NCBI RefSeq assembly: GCF_003467125.1
Contig: NZ_QSFA01000002.1
Location: forward strand, 124,001-188,000
DNA length: 64,000 nucleotides
Direction: 5' to 3'
From: Megasphaera sp. AM44-1BH
GTDB taxonomy: Bacteria; Bacillota; Negativicutes; Veillonellales; Megasphaeraceae
The translations under genes were made by a program, and so were the position numbers. Under the pieces are notes generated by a model. It ran no database searches and had not been told where the DNA came from. It saw nothing but the letters and a program-made list of their open reading frames with translations. The first letter of the stretch is position 1. The number at the start of each line of letters is the position of its first letter. Positions 42,410-51,503 of the stretch are shown here, in pieces.

Positions 42410-45400
42410 TTACCAGTCTGATCCCATATCGTATGGTTCCACGTCAATTCCGTTTTCCCTGCAGTAGTCATAGAGGGACGAGCCGCTCCAGCAGAGTACG
42501 GTGACAGGGGTGTTTTTGAATACGTCTTTTCCTATATGGGTAACAGCTGTGAATTTAATCGTTTTGAGGTTCGGGCAGTCAGCGAAGGCTTCGTCTTCCA
42601 GCGAATCCAGGCAGTTTCCTACTTCCACATAGGAAAGTTCTCTGCATCCTTTGAAGGCACGGGCCCAGATGCCTTTCACCTTAGTTGCATAAAATGCAAC
42701 GATTTTGGAACCGGCAAACGCATTTTCCCCGATATAGGAAATGTTCGTTCCGCCGTAGACGTAGATCAGGGAGGAATTCATATACGCGTCTTCGCCGATA
42801 CATTTTTGGAAAGACATAGTCCATGGGTGGATGCTGATATCCCTCATACCGTCTTCCGATTGATAGGCAGGCTTTTCCGGACAGCGTCTGATGGCGGCGA
42901 CGATTGCATCCCTGTCATAGTCGCCGTTTTTCTCTGCCTGGCTTTTCACGACGTAAATCCGTTTATTGTCTTTCGGATTGATTCCTCCTCCCGGAAGAAT
43001 CGGAATGCCCCGGTCATTACTGATCGTATGTACTGTGTTCCGGAAATCCGACCGATAGCTATATAACGTGTAGGTTTTTGAATTTTTATAAATATCATAG
43101 TGTTTCCGGGCGCGTTTTTCCTCTTGTTTTTGCCGTTCTTCCAGTTCCTGGCGTACGGGGGAATCTTCCCCTTTCAGGAAATAGGGGATGTCATGTTTCT
43201 GGCAGTACATTTCCCAGGTGCTCCCTGGCAGGCAGCAGACCGTGATATCCGTTCCGGCAAATACGTCTTCTCCTATATGGCAGTCCATCTGTAACAGTTC
43301 GATGAAATGAAGGTCGCGGCAATGGGCAAAGGCACCGTCGCCTACATGGGAAAGGGAGGCAGGAAGTTCCACCCGGTCCAAGAAATGCAGTCCTTCAAAA
43401 GCATGGGCACCTATCTTTTCCAGACCTTCTTCCGCTTTGAACTGAAGAAGGGTGGATTTCATAAAACACCATTCTCCGATTTCCCGTATATCACCGGCGA
43501 GATGGAGATAACATATGGGGGCATATGCCAGTGCCTTTGTATCCAGTTTCGTATAGGGCAGCGAATCTTCTTCATTTTCCGTATTTTCGGGAATATGAAT
43601 GACTTCCGGATACTGTTTGCTTTCTTTATAGCAGACATCGGAAATAGGCGGAAGCAGCTTGCGTGATTCTATGGGAAGCTCACAGCGTTTGTCGCCTTTG
43701 ATTCTGTCGATGGCATTTTTTGGTGTAAAAATGGATGTATTGCGTTCCAGTAGTCCCCATGATTTCATGTCTTCATAGACGTTCCCGCCAAGGGGAATAT
43801 CGAGGCGCACATCTATATTGTAGAATTCATCATTGACAACAGTAGTGTGTTCAGAAAGGGACACTACCGTTTTGTCCCCGACGGCAGATAACGGATAGGT
43901 CGCAACGGAAGGGGGGATGACCAGTTTCTTCAAACATGGCACATCGAAAAAGGCACGGTGGCCTATGGTTTTCAGGCTTTGCGGCAGGATGAGTTCCTTC
44001 AGATGTTCGCAACAGAAGAACGCATAGTCTGAAATGGTGGTTACTCCTTCGGGTATGGTGATGGATTCATCGGAGACTCCGTAAAAATGAAAGGAAGGAA
44101 TAGTTGTCCCATCGCCTGTTTCTTGGGATGATCCTTTCAGGATGACAATTTCTTCCGCTTCCTGCTTCAACTTGTCCAAAAGGGGATAGGGGAAGGTCAT
44201 TTGCACATCATGCAGGGCACCGGCTATGTCACCTGCCTGAGAAAGCAGACCCAGGGACATGAACGCGTCTATCAGAGGACACCCATCCTGTATGTAGTCC
44301 AATAAATCGGCCAGGGGAAGATCTCTCTTCTTTCCCCAATAGCCCAGTACGCCTTTGGTCATCCGGAACTTGACATTTTCCAGCTTTTCAGAAAGTCCGA
44401 ACGCTTCGGCTATGCGGTCAACGATACCGTCTCTATCGTTGAAATGGAGATAAAATAACTTGTAGGAAAGGGGTTTGTAGGGATTGCGGTCCAGCACATA
44501 GAATGCTGCTTTTTTCCGCTCATCCTTTCCTACGGTTCCATCCTTGATGGCACCTTCCATGACCTCAGGCAGTTCATCCTTTTCTGGATCTGGTGGAATA
44601 AGGTTCAGGCGATCGGCGGCGTCCATAGTAAGATAGAAAACAGAACGTCTGTACGTATCAATAAACGATTGTACCAGATCGTCAGAACGGAACAAATTAT
44701 CGAGCTGTCTTTTTTCCCGGCTGTTGGTGAATGCGTTGCCGATGGCATTAAATATGCTGTGCGCCGCACCACTTGCCAGATTGAGAACACCGGCAGTAAT
44801 CATACCCTGCAAAGCGCCGCCAAGCCCGAAGCCTCCGCCTATAATCCGGCCGCGGTATTCTTTCCGCAGTTCCCGGTAAGTTCTTTCCGCTTCGGCATTT
44901 CCTGTGATTTTGCCAACCTGGCCCAGCAGAGACTGGACGAAATCCTGCCATGCATCGAGCGCAGAAGGGGCCCCGTCTGCCGTGTCACGGGCCAGGAGAT
45001 TATCCTTCGTAAGACCGTAAATATCACGGGATAACAGGAGAGAAGATTCCTTCTTCAGTACGCTGCCCATAATCTGTTCGGCCGCTTCTTCGCCCGTAAG
45101 GAATTGCAGAAGCTCTTCTACGCTGTCATTTTTCCAGTATATGCGTTTCAGTTCTTTATCTGACAGTGCTTCTTTTGTCATGGCTTTTGCCAGACGGATA
45201 AAGCCGACCTGCCGTTCATCGTATTCGAAATGGCACCTGCCTACATCAAAGACATATTTGCCTCTTTCTCCGTCATGGAAAGGCCTCAGTTCCGGACTAT
45301 CGTCATCAGGAGAACAGAAAATAGGATATATTTTTTCTTCTTTTTGCGCATTTACCTTTTTTAGTACATCTTCATAGGAAGGTCCATCGGCTGAACCGGC

Positions 45401-45472
45401 TACTGGTGTTCCGCAGTACGGGCAGAATCTGGATCCATCAGGGACCGGTTTTCCACAATTTGTACAAAACAT
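42410..45472 (-). CDS. Large zinc-ribbon and BspA-type leucine-rich-repeat protein
   Basis: This 1020-residue protein has no signal peptide. It opens with a double-CxxC zinc ribbon (MFCTNCGKPVPDGSRFCPYC), followed by a region of about 400 residues including a Gly/Ala-rich hydrophobic stretch (about 215-250, GGGFGLGGALQG), which could touch the membrane. From about residue 460 come BspA-like LRR_5 repeats (YAFFCCEHLKELILP, KTIGHRAFFDVPCLKKL, ENAFAGSKIVAF, DEAFADCPNLKTIKF). The first ATG (45481) is too close to AAAGGAG, so the second is used. BspA repeats usually serve binding on the cell surface; here they seem cytoplasmic. Function unknown. Confidence 0.82.
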   Translation of the reverse strand: MFCTNCGKPVPDGSRFCPYCGTPVAGSADGPSYEDVLKKVNAQKEEKIYPIFCSPDDDSPELRPFHDGERGKYVFDVGRCHFEYDERQVGFIRLAKAMTKEALSDKELKRIYWKNDSVEELLQFLTGEEAAEQIMGSVLKKESSLLLSRDIYGLTKDNLLARDTADGAPSALDAWQDFVQSLLGQVGKITGNAEAERTYRELRKEYRGRIIGGGFGLGGALQGMITAGVLNLASGAAHSIFNAIGNAFTNSREKRQLDNLFRSDDLVQSFIDTYRRSVFYLTMDAADRLNLIPPDPEKDELPEVMEGAIKDGTVGKDERKKAAFYVLDRNPYKPLSYKLFYLHFNDRDGIVDRIAEAFGLSEKLENVKFRMTKGVLGYWGKKRDLPLADLLDYIQDGCPLIDAFMSLGLLSQAGDIAGALHDVQMTFPYPLLDKLKQEAEEIVILKGSSQETGDGTTIPSFHFYGVSDESITIPEGVTTISDYAFFCCEHLKELILPQSLKTIGHRAFFDVPCLKKLVIPPSVATYPLSAVGDKTVVSLSEHTTVVNDEFYNIDVRLDIPLGGNVYEDMKSWGLLERNTSIFTPKNAIDRIKGDKRCELPIESRKLLPPISDVCYKESKQYPEVIHIPENTENEEDSLPYTKLDTKALAYAPICYLHLAGDIREIGEWCFMKSTLLQFKAEEGLEKIGAHAFEGLHFLDRVELPASLSHVGDGAFAHCRDLHFIELLQMDCHIGEDVFAGTDITVCCLPGSTWEMYCQKHDIPYFLKGEDSPVRQELEERQKQEEKRARKHYDIYKNSKTYTLYSYRSDFRNTVHTISNDRGIPILPGGGINPKDNKRIYVVKSQAEKNGDYDRDAIVAAIRRCPEKPAYQSEDGMRDISIHPWTMSFQKCIGEDAYMNSSLIYVYGGTNISYIGENAFAGSKIVAFYATKVKGIWARAFKGCRELSYVEVGNCLDSLEDEAFADCPNLKTIKFTAVTHIGKDVFKNTPVTVLCWSGSSLYDYCRENGIDVEPYDMGSDW

Positions 45473-45572
45473 AGTTATCATTCTCCTTTACCATGTAAAT
45501 GTCCTCTTGTTTTATTTTACTACGGCTACTGGGGAAAAAAAAGAGGGACTGGTTTGTGATAGTCGTTATTTC

Positions 45573-46076
45573 TTAGAAATGGAACGTGACACCGGCGCCA
45601 ACACCGTGTTCGTTATCGCCATCTTCTGGCATGTAATTATGGTAATTGATATTCAGTCCCCATCCCAGGGCGATGTTATAGTTGATGCCGGCCTGGGCTT
45701 CAGAAAAATGGGATCCTTTGACATACGTGGCATAGGGCTGGATTCCCAGAATATGGGGCGCAGCGACGCCAATGCCACCGTAAAAGGAGGTCGAATCGGA
45801 CTGATGGTCGATATTGTTGCGCCAGCCGCCAAGAAGCTGGACATTTGAGCCGATGACATTATATTTGGCGTAGATGTCGTTCTGATTGCCGTACTGGTCG
45901 CGGTCGGCCCGTTTGTAACCGATGGTCGTCCGTGGCAGGACCTTGGCTTCCGCGTATTGTTCTTTTGTGCCGACGCCGATGCTGATGCCAGCTTCTGGTA
46001 CGACAGGCAGGGCAAAAGCCGGGGTAATGGCAAGGGCTGTAAAGGCCAGCAGGGTCGTGGTCAGTTTCTTTAACAT
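45573..46076 (-). CDS. Outer-membrane beta-barrel protein (YfaZ/porin-like, small)
   Basis: This 167-residue protein has a Sec signal peptide (MLKKLTTTLLAFTALAI..., cut at FALP), then alternating amphipathic strands rich in Gly, Tyr and Asn (GYKRADRDQYG, YAKYNVIGSNVQLLGG, GWGLNINYHNYMP). The C-terminal residue is Phe (VTFHF), the mark of outer-membrane barrels, recognised by the BAM machinery. About eight strands fit. ATG at 46076 is preceded by GGAGAG on the minus strand. It supports a diderm cell envelope. Substrate or ligand unknown. Confidence 0.8.
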   Translation of the reverse strand: MLKKLTTTLLAFTALAITPAFALPVVPEAGISIGVGTKEQYAEAKVLPRTTIGYKRADRDQYGNQNDIYAKYNVIGSNVQLLGGWRNNIDHQSDSTSFYGGIGVAAPHILGIQPYATYVKGSHFSEAQAGINYNIALGWGLNINYHNYMPEDGDNEHGVGAGVTFHF

Positions 46077-46099
46077 AGGTATCTCTCCTTTGTGTGATT

Positions 46100-46852
46100 T
46101 CATGTTAATTCCAAGCCGACAGGGCAGTGGTCACTGCCGGTAATATCTGTATAGATAGAAGCTTTTTCCAGCTTATCGTCGAGGCTTTTTGAGGTGATGA
46201 AATAGTCGATGCGCCATCCGGCGTTGTTCTGACGGGCTTTGAACCGGTAACTCCACCACGAGTAGATGCCTGTCACGTCGGGATAAAAGTAGCGCCACGT
46301 GTCGGTAAAGCCTGCTGCCAGCAGATCGGTCATCTTCTGCCGTTCCTGGTCGGAGAAACCGGCGTTGTTGTGGTTGGTCTTGGGATTTTTCAGGTCGATT
46401 TCTTCGTGGGCCACGTTAAGATCGCCGCATAGGATGACCGGCTTTTTGTCGTTGAGCCCGGAAAGGTAGGCACGGAAGTCATCTTCCCACTTCATGCGGT
46501 AATCGAGGCGGGCCAGCTCGCTCTGGCTGTTGGGCGTATAGCAGGTGACAAAGTAGAACGTGTCGAATTCGAGAGTGATGAGACGGCCTTCATGGTCGTG
46601 CTCGTCGATGCCCATGCCGTAGTGGACCGACAGGGGATGGAGGCGGCTGAATACGGCCGTGCCGCTATATCCCTTGCGGTCGGCGTAATTCCAGTACTGT
46701 TCATACCCGGGCAGGTCCATGTCTATCTGTCCGGCCTGCAGTTTCGTTTCCTGCAGGGCGAAAATATCGGCGTCGAGCTGGTGGAATACATCCATGAATC
46801 CTTTTTTCATGACGGCGCGCAGACCGTTTACATTCCAGGAAATACATTTCAT
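46100..46852 (-). CDS. xth: Exodeoxyribonuclease III / AP endonuclease
   Basis: This 250-residue member of the exonuclease III family of AP endonucleases acts in base-excision repair. It starts MKCISWNVNGLRAV and has LQETKLQAGQID (metal Glu), GYSGTAVFSR, LCGDLNVAHEEIDL, a catalytic-region WRIDYFITSKSL and SDHCPVGLEL with the active-site His at the end. ATG at 46852 with AAAGGACA upstream on the minus strand is preferred; the longer frame adds an unsupported N-terminus. It is divergent from pgm. Confidence 0.95.
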   Translation of the reverse strand: MKCISWNVNGLRAVMKKGFMDVFHQLDADIFALQETKLQAGQIDMDLPGYEQYWNYADRKGYSGTAVFSRLHPLSVHYGMGIDEHDHEGRLITLEFDTFYFVTCYTPNSQSELARLDYRMKWEDDFRAYLSGLNDKKPVILCGDLNVAHEEIDLKNPKTNHNNAGFSDQERQKMTDLLAAGFTDTWRYFYPDVTGIYSWWSYRFKARQNNAGWRIDYFITSKSLDDKLEKASIYTDITGSDHCPVGLELT

Positions 46853-47007
46853 GAGATTTTGTCCTTTCTTTGCAAAGAAGCTATAATATTTGGTCATTCT
46901 TTGTTATAATGAAGTCATACAGTAAACAATAGAGTACTTTCTATATTATGACGTTATTGTATAGAAATTTACAGGGATTGTCAAAATGAAGGAATCAGGT
47001 GATTGTT

Positions 47008-48645
47008 ATGGCAGTACACGAATTAGCAGGTACGAAAGTCAGAAAAGAAGATTACATTGATTTAAAGGCAATTGCTGATGCTTATGCCCACATCGTTCCA
47101 GATATAACCAATCCGGCATGCCAAGTGCGGTTCGGGACATCGGGACACCGGGGACAGGCCGGAAATGGCAGTTTTACCGCTGCCCATGTTGCCGCTATTA
47201 CCCAGGCAGTGTGCAATCTGCGAAAGTCCTTTGGCGCCGAAGGGCCGTTATTTGTTGGCGAAGATACACACTATCTGTCCAAACTGGCTTTTGAAACGGT
47301 ACTGGGTGTACTGGCAGCCAATGGCGTAGCGGCGTATATCGACAGTGACGACGATTTTGTGCCGACACCGTCCGTTTCCCGTGCTATTTTGCGTTATAAC
47401 AGTTGCCGCAAAGATTATCTGGCCGACGGTCTCATCATCACGCCGTCCCACAATCCTCCGGAACACGGTGGTATCAAATATAATCCGACGAGCGGCGGTC
47501 CTGCGCCTTCGGATATTACAAAAGCTATCGAAACGGAAGCAAACCGCCTGCTGGCAGGGAAGAACCGTGACGTACGGCAGATTCCTTATGAACAGGCCCG
47601 GGAAAGTTCTCTGGTGACGGGATATGATTATAAGGGACTGTACGTCGCGGAATTATCATCTATTATCGATTTTGAAGCCATCAGCGGGGCCCGGCTTCAC
47701 ATTCTGGTCAATGCCCTGGGCGGGTCCGGCATGAATTACTGGCATGCCATTGCTGACCGGTATGGCCTCGATATGGATTTCGTCAACGATACGTACGACC
47801 CCCAGTTTACATTCATGAATTACGACCACGACGGTAAGGTCCGCATGGATTGCTCTTCGGCCTATGTCATGTCGTCCGTGACAAAGCAGAGCGGGGACTA
47901 TGACCTCATCCTGGCCAACGACCCCGATTATGACCGCTTTGGCATCATCTCGGGCAGTCAGGGCATGATTACGGCCAATGCGTATCTGACCGTAGCATCC
48001 CATTATCTTATGACCCATCGCCATTTTGACGGGCTGGGCATTGCCAAAACGGTAGTGACGACAGACCTCCTGGCCCGTTCGGCAGCCTCCCTTAACGTGC
48101 CTCTTTATGAAGTTCCCGTGGGATTTAAGTATTTCGGCTCCCTCTACAGCGATGGGAAGATTGCCTTTTCCGGTGAAGAAAGTGCCGGCGGTTCCTTTAT
48201 TGCCAAAGACCGCAGCCTGTGGACGACAGATAAAGACGGCATGATCATGTGCCTCCTGGCAGCAGAAATCCGGGCTGTGACAGGCAAGCTGCCCCTTGCG
48301 TATTATGACGAACTGTGCCAGAAACTGGGCCGGCCTTACGCCATGCGCAGTGATGCGCCGGCAACGCTTGACGAAAAGGCCAAGATCAGCAGTCTCACCG
48401 AAGCCGACGTAGAGGAAAAGACGCTCTGCGGCAGTCCAATCACGGCTGTATTATCCCATTCTCCCTATGGCGATTATGCTATAGGCGGCGTCAAAATCTG
48501 CAGTCCCGACGGATGGATTGCGGCACGCCCTTCGGGTACAGAAGATATGTACAAGCTCTATGCTGAAAGTTTCGTATCGGAAGACCATGCGCGGAAACTG
48601 CTGGACGAAGGACGGGCGCTCATCAGCCGGGCATTAAAAAAATAA
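47008..48645 (+). CDS. pgm: Phosphoglucomutase (alpha-D-glucose-1-phosphate specific)
   Basis: This enzyme interconverts glucose 1-phosphate and glucose 6-phosphate and thus links glycolysis to nucleotide-sugar synthesis. It has 545 residues. The phosphoserine loop is TPSHNPPEHGG, the metal-binding loop is DPDYDRFGI, the sugar-binding loop is GEESAGGSF and the phosphate-binding site is RPSGTEDMYK. ATG at 47008 (MAVHELAGTKV) follows AGGTGA with 6-base spacing; GTG at 46999 lies in that site. The gap to xth is AT-rich with TATAAT at 46905. Confidence 0.95.
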   Translation: MAVHELAGTKVRKEDYIDLKAIADAYAHIVPDITNPACQVRFGTSGHRGQAGNGSFTAAHVAAITQAVCNLRKSFGAEGPLFVGEDTHYLSKLAFETVLGVLAANGVAAYIDSDDDFVPTPSVSRAILRYNSCRKDYLADGLIITPSHNPPEHGGIKYNPTSGGPAPSDITKAIETEANRLLAGKNRDVRQIPYEQARESSLVTGYDYKGLYVAELSSIIDFEAISGARLHILVNALGGSGMNYWHAIADRYGLDMDFVNDTYDPQFTFMNYDHDGKVRMDCSSAYVMSSVTKQSGDYDLILANDPDYDRFGIISGSQGMITANAYLTVASHYLMTHRHFDGLGIAKTVVTTDLLARSAASLNVPLYEVPVGFKYFGSLYSDGKIAFSGEESAGGSFIAKDRSLWTTDKDGMIMCLLAAEIRAVTGKLPLAYYDELCQKLGRPYAMRSDAPATLDEKAKISSLTEADVEEKTLCGSPITAVLSHSPYGDYAIGGVKICSPDGWIAARPSGTEDMYKLYAESFVSEDHARKLLDEGRALISRALKK

Positions 48646-48745
48646 GCAATAGTAATTTATCGCGGATATATGCTATAATAGGGAAGAATGATCAAGAGGG
48701 GCATTCTATCATGTCTCCGTACATGGAAAAGGAGTGGGCATCAGA

Positions 48746-49018
48746 ATGAAAGTTGTCATCACAGTAGTCGGCGTGGACCGTACCGGCATCATTGCCGCTG
48801 TCAGCCAGATTATGGCAGAACATCAGGTAAATATTCTCACTATCAATCAGGTAATTCTCGATGGTATTTTCAATATGGCCATGATTGTGGACATGGATCA
48901 GGCATCGGTAGACCTGGGGGGACTTCAGCAGCTGCTGAAAGATAAAGGCGATGCCCTTGGGGTAGAAATCCGGGCACAGAACATGGAAATCTTCAATGCC
49001 ATGCACCGTGTCGGATAG
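48746..49018 (+). CDS. ACT domain protein (UPF0237)
   Basis: This 90-residue single ACT domain begins MKVVITVVGVDRTGIIAAVS, with NQVILDGIFNMAMIVDM in the middle. ACT domains bind amino acids or other small ligands. TATAAT (48674-48679) precedes it, and AAAGGAG is 11 bases before ATG at 48746. It is 12 bases before the DUF711 gene, a pairing conserved across many bacteria, which suggests that it senses a ligand for that partner. Ligand unknown. Confidence 0.92.
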   Translation: MKVVITVVGVDRTGIIAAVSQIMAEHQVNILTINQVILDGIFNMAMIVDMDQASVDLGGLQQLLKDKGDALGVEIRAQNMEIFNAMHRVG

Positions 49019-49030
49019 GGGGATGAGAGA

Positions 49031-50389
49031 ATGCTGACTATCCATGACGTGTTAGAAACAAATCAGATGATTCAGAAGCAGAACCTGGACGTCCGCACTA
49101 TTACCATGGGCATCAGTCTCCTCGACTGCTGCAGCAGTGACGGCAGGACTCTGTGCAATAATATTTATGATAAAGTGACCCGCTATGGGGAACACCTGGT
49201 ACAGACCGGGGAAGATATTGCCAGGGAATTTGGTGTGCCCATCATCAATAAGCGCGTCTCGGTCACCCCTATAGCGCTCGTAGCCGGATGCAGCGATCTC
49301 GATAATTACGTCGAAATTGCCCGTACTCTGGATAAAGCAGCCAAGACCATCGGCATCGATTTCATCGGCGGATTTTCCGCATTGGTGGAACGGGGCTATG
49401 CTGCCGGGGACAAGAAGCTCATCGCTTCCATTCCGGAAGCACTGGCCTGTACCGATCTGGTCTGCAGTTCCGTTGCCGTAGGTTCGACGAAGGCCGGTAT
49501 CAATATGGATGCCGTAGCTGAAATGGGCCGGGTATTCAAGGAACTGGGAGAACTGACCAAAGACAAAGATGCTCTGGGCTGTGCCAAGTTAGTCGTCTTT
49601 TCCAATGCCGTAGAAGATAATCCGTTCATGGCAGGCGCCTTTCACGGCGTCACCCAGGGCGACAGCTGCGTCAGTGTCGGCGTCAGCGGTCCTGGCGTTG
49701 TCAAACGGGCCCTGGAAAATGTCAAAGGGGAACCTTTTGATGTCGTCGCCGAAACGATCAAGAAGACGGCATTCAAGATTACCCGCGTAGGCCAGCTCGT
49801 AGCCCAGGAAGCATCGCGCCGGCTCAACGTTCCTTTTGGCATCATCGACCTGTCACTGGCACCGACGCCGGCTGTGGGTGATAGTGTAGCTGCCATTCTG
49901 GAAGAAATGGGACTGGAAAGCTGCGGTGCCTGTGGCACGACGGCAGCGCTGGCTCTCCTCAACGACGCCGTCAAAAAAGGCGGCCTCATGGCATCGAGCC
50001 GTGTCGGCGGCCTCTCGGGAGCTTTCATCCCGGTCAGTGAAGACAAGGGCATGCTGGAAGCCGTTGGTCGGGGCAGCCTCAGTCTGGAAAAACTGGAAGC
50101 CATGACCTGCGTCTGCTCTGTCGGCCTCGATATGATTGCCATTCCGGGAAGTACGACGGCCGCCACGATTTCGGCACTCATTGCCGACGAAGCGGCTATC
50201 GGCATGATTAATAATAAGACAACGGCCGTCCGCGTTATCCCCGTACCGGGCAAGGATGTGGGCGATACGGTTGAATTTGGCGGACTTCTGGGCCATTGCC
50301 CCATTATCGATATCAACAAGTATAAGTCTGATGCGTTTATTGCCCGCGGTGGCCGTATTCCGGCACCGATGCGCAGCCTGACGAACTGA
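49031..50389 (+). CDS. PFL family protein, UPF0210 (DUF711)
   Basis: This 452-residue protein belongs to the UPF0210 family, whose structure is related to glycyl-radical enzymes but lacks the Gly radical loop. Conserved stretches include VSVTPIALVAGC, GADFIGGF-like FIGGFSALVERGY, VFSNAVEDNPFMAGAFHG and ESCGACGTTAALALLNDAVKKGG. It starts 12 bases after the ACT gene with GGGGGATGAGAG upstream. Function is not established. Confidence 0.92.
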   Translation: MLTIHDVLETNQMIQKQNLDVRTITMGISLLDCCSSDGRTLCNNIYDKVTRYGEHLVQTGEDIAREFGVPIINKRVSVTPIALVAGCSDLDNYVEIARTLDKAAKTIGIDFIGGFSALVERGYAAGDKKLIASIPEALACTDLVCSSVAVGSTKAGINMDAVAEMGRVFKELGELTKDKDALGCAKLVVFSNAVEDNPFMAGAFHGVTQGDSCVSVGVSGPGVVKRALENVKGEPFDVVAETIKKTAFKITRVGQLVAQEASRRLNVPFGIIDLSLAPTPAVGDSVAAILEEMGLESCGACGTTAALALLNDAVKKGGLMASSRVGGLSGAFIPVSEDKGMLEAVGRGSLSLEKLEAMTCVCSVGLDMIAIPGSTTAATISALIADEAAIGMINNKTTAVRVIPVPGKDVGDTVEFGGLLGHCPIIDINKYKSDAFIARGGRIPAPMRSLTN

Positions 50390-50429
50390 CAGGTTGTGTC
50401 GAGAATCCCTTTGAAAGTAGGCGTGTGTT

Positions 50430-51464
50430 GTGCTTGTATATTTCGTACCCTTTTTTATAGCATTGATTGTAGCGTATGCCCTGACGCCGAGCGTCAAGAA
50501 ACTGGCTATCAAAGTGGGTGCTGTTGACAGACCCAATGCGAGGAAAGTTCATACCCATATCATTCCCCGGCTGGGCGGTCTGGCTATTTATATCGGCTTT
50601 TTGGCCGGTGTCCTGTATTCTATGCCCATGAATCATGAAATGCTGGGACTATTGCTTGGATGTACGGCCATTGTTTGTGTCGGCATCTGGGATGATATTT
50701 GCAACATCCCGGCAAAAGTAAAACTCGTCGGGCAGATTTTGTCGGCGGCAATTCCCGTCGCCTTTGGCATCCAGATTGAATGGCTGACTAATCCCTTTGG
50801 CAATCTGATCATCCTGCCGGAAGTCGTCGCGATTCCACTGACCATATTCTGGATTATCGGTTTTACGAATACGGTCAACCTCATCGACGGCCTCGACGGC
50901 CTGGCTGCCGGCGTGTCCTTTATTGCGTCCATTTCGATGTTCCTCATGGCTGTCAGCATGAATCAGTACCTGCCGGCCATGATTATCATTTCCATGGCGG
51001 GGGCTGCTCTGGGGTTTTTGCAGTATAATTTCAATCCGGCAAAGATTTTTATGGGTGATACGGGCAGTATGCTCCTGGGGTATACTATGGCTGTCACGGC
51101 TGTGCTGGGACTGGTGAAGACTGCCGCGACGATTGCGCTGGTCGTACCGGTCATCGCTCTGGGACTGCCGATTCTGGATACTTTATTTGCCATCATCCGC
51201 CGTAAGATGAGTGGCGTGCCTATTTTCACACCGGACAAGGGACATCTTCATCACCGTCTGCTGGCGCTGGGACTGTCCCAGAAGCAGGCCGTGCTCATCA
51301 TGTATTGTGTCAGTATCGTATTGGGAATTGTGGCTATTTTTGTAGCAAATGTCAATTACAAAACCGGTATCTTGACCGTAGCAGTGGTCCTGGCGGTGAT
51401 TATATATTCAGCAAAACGAATAGGAATACTGCATAAAACGACAAATTCTACTCATAAAGATTGA
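50430..51464 (+). CDS. Undecaprenyl-phosphate GlcNAc-1-phosphate transferase (WecA/TagO type)
   Basis: This MraY/WecA-family membrane enzyme starts cell-envelope polymers by transferring a sugar-1-phosphate to undecaprenyl phosphate. It has 344 residues and about ten or eleven TM helices. The signature DRPNARKVH, the Asp-rich loop with WDDICNI, NLIDGLDGLAAG, GDTGSMLLGY and the KGHLHHRLL sequence are all present. GTG is the start. It is followed by wecB, so both probably feed a GlcNAc/ManNAc-containing polymer, consistent with the csaB system. Confidence 0.9.
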   Translation: MLVYFVPFFIALIVAYALTPSVKKLAIKVGAVDRPNARKVHTHIIPRLGGLAIYIGFLAGVLYSMPMNHEMLGLLLGCTAIVCVGIWDDICNIPAKVKLVGQILSAAIPVAFGIQIEWLTNPFGNLIILPEVVAIPLTIFWIIGFTNTVNLIDGLDGLAAGVSFIASISMFLMAVSMNQYLPAMIIISMAGAALGFLQYNFNPAKIFMGDTGSMLLGYTMAVTAVLGLVKTAATIALVVPVIALGLPILDTLFAIIRRKMSGVPIFTPDKGHLHHRLLALGLSQKQAVLIMYCVSIVLGIVAIFVANVNYKTGILTVAVVLAVIIYSAKRIGILHKTTNSTHKD

Positions 51465-51480
51465 TTTATGAGTAGAATTT
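51443..51480 (+). terminator. AT-rich hairpin between the transferase and wecB
   Basis: AAATTCTACTCATAAA (51443-51458) and TTTATGAGTAGAATTT (51465-51480) are exact complements around a 6-base loop. The stem has low GC and overlaps the end of the transferase gene. It could be an attenuator or a weak terminator before wecB. Confidence 0.5.
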
Positions 51481-51503
51481 GTTTAGTTCAAGGAGGTTTT
51501 TAT

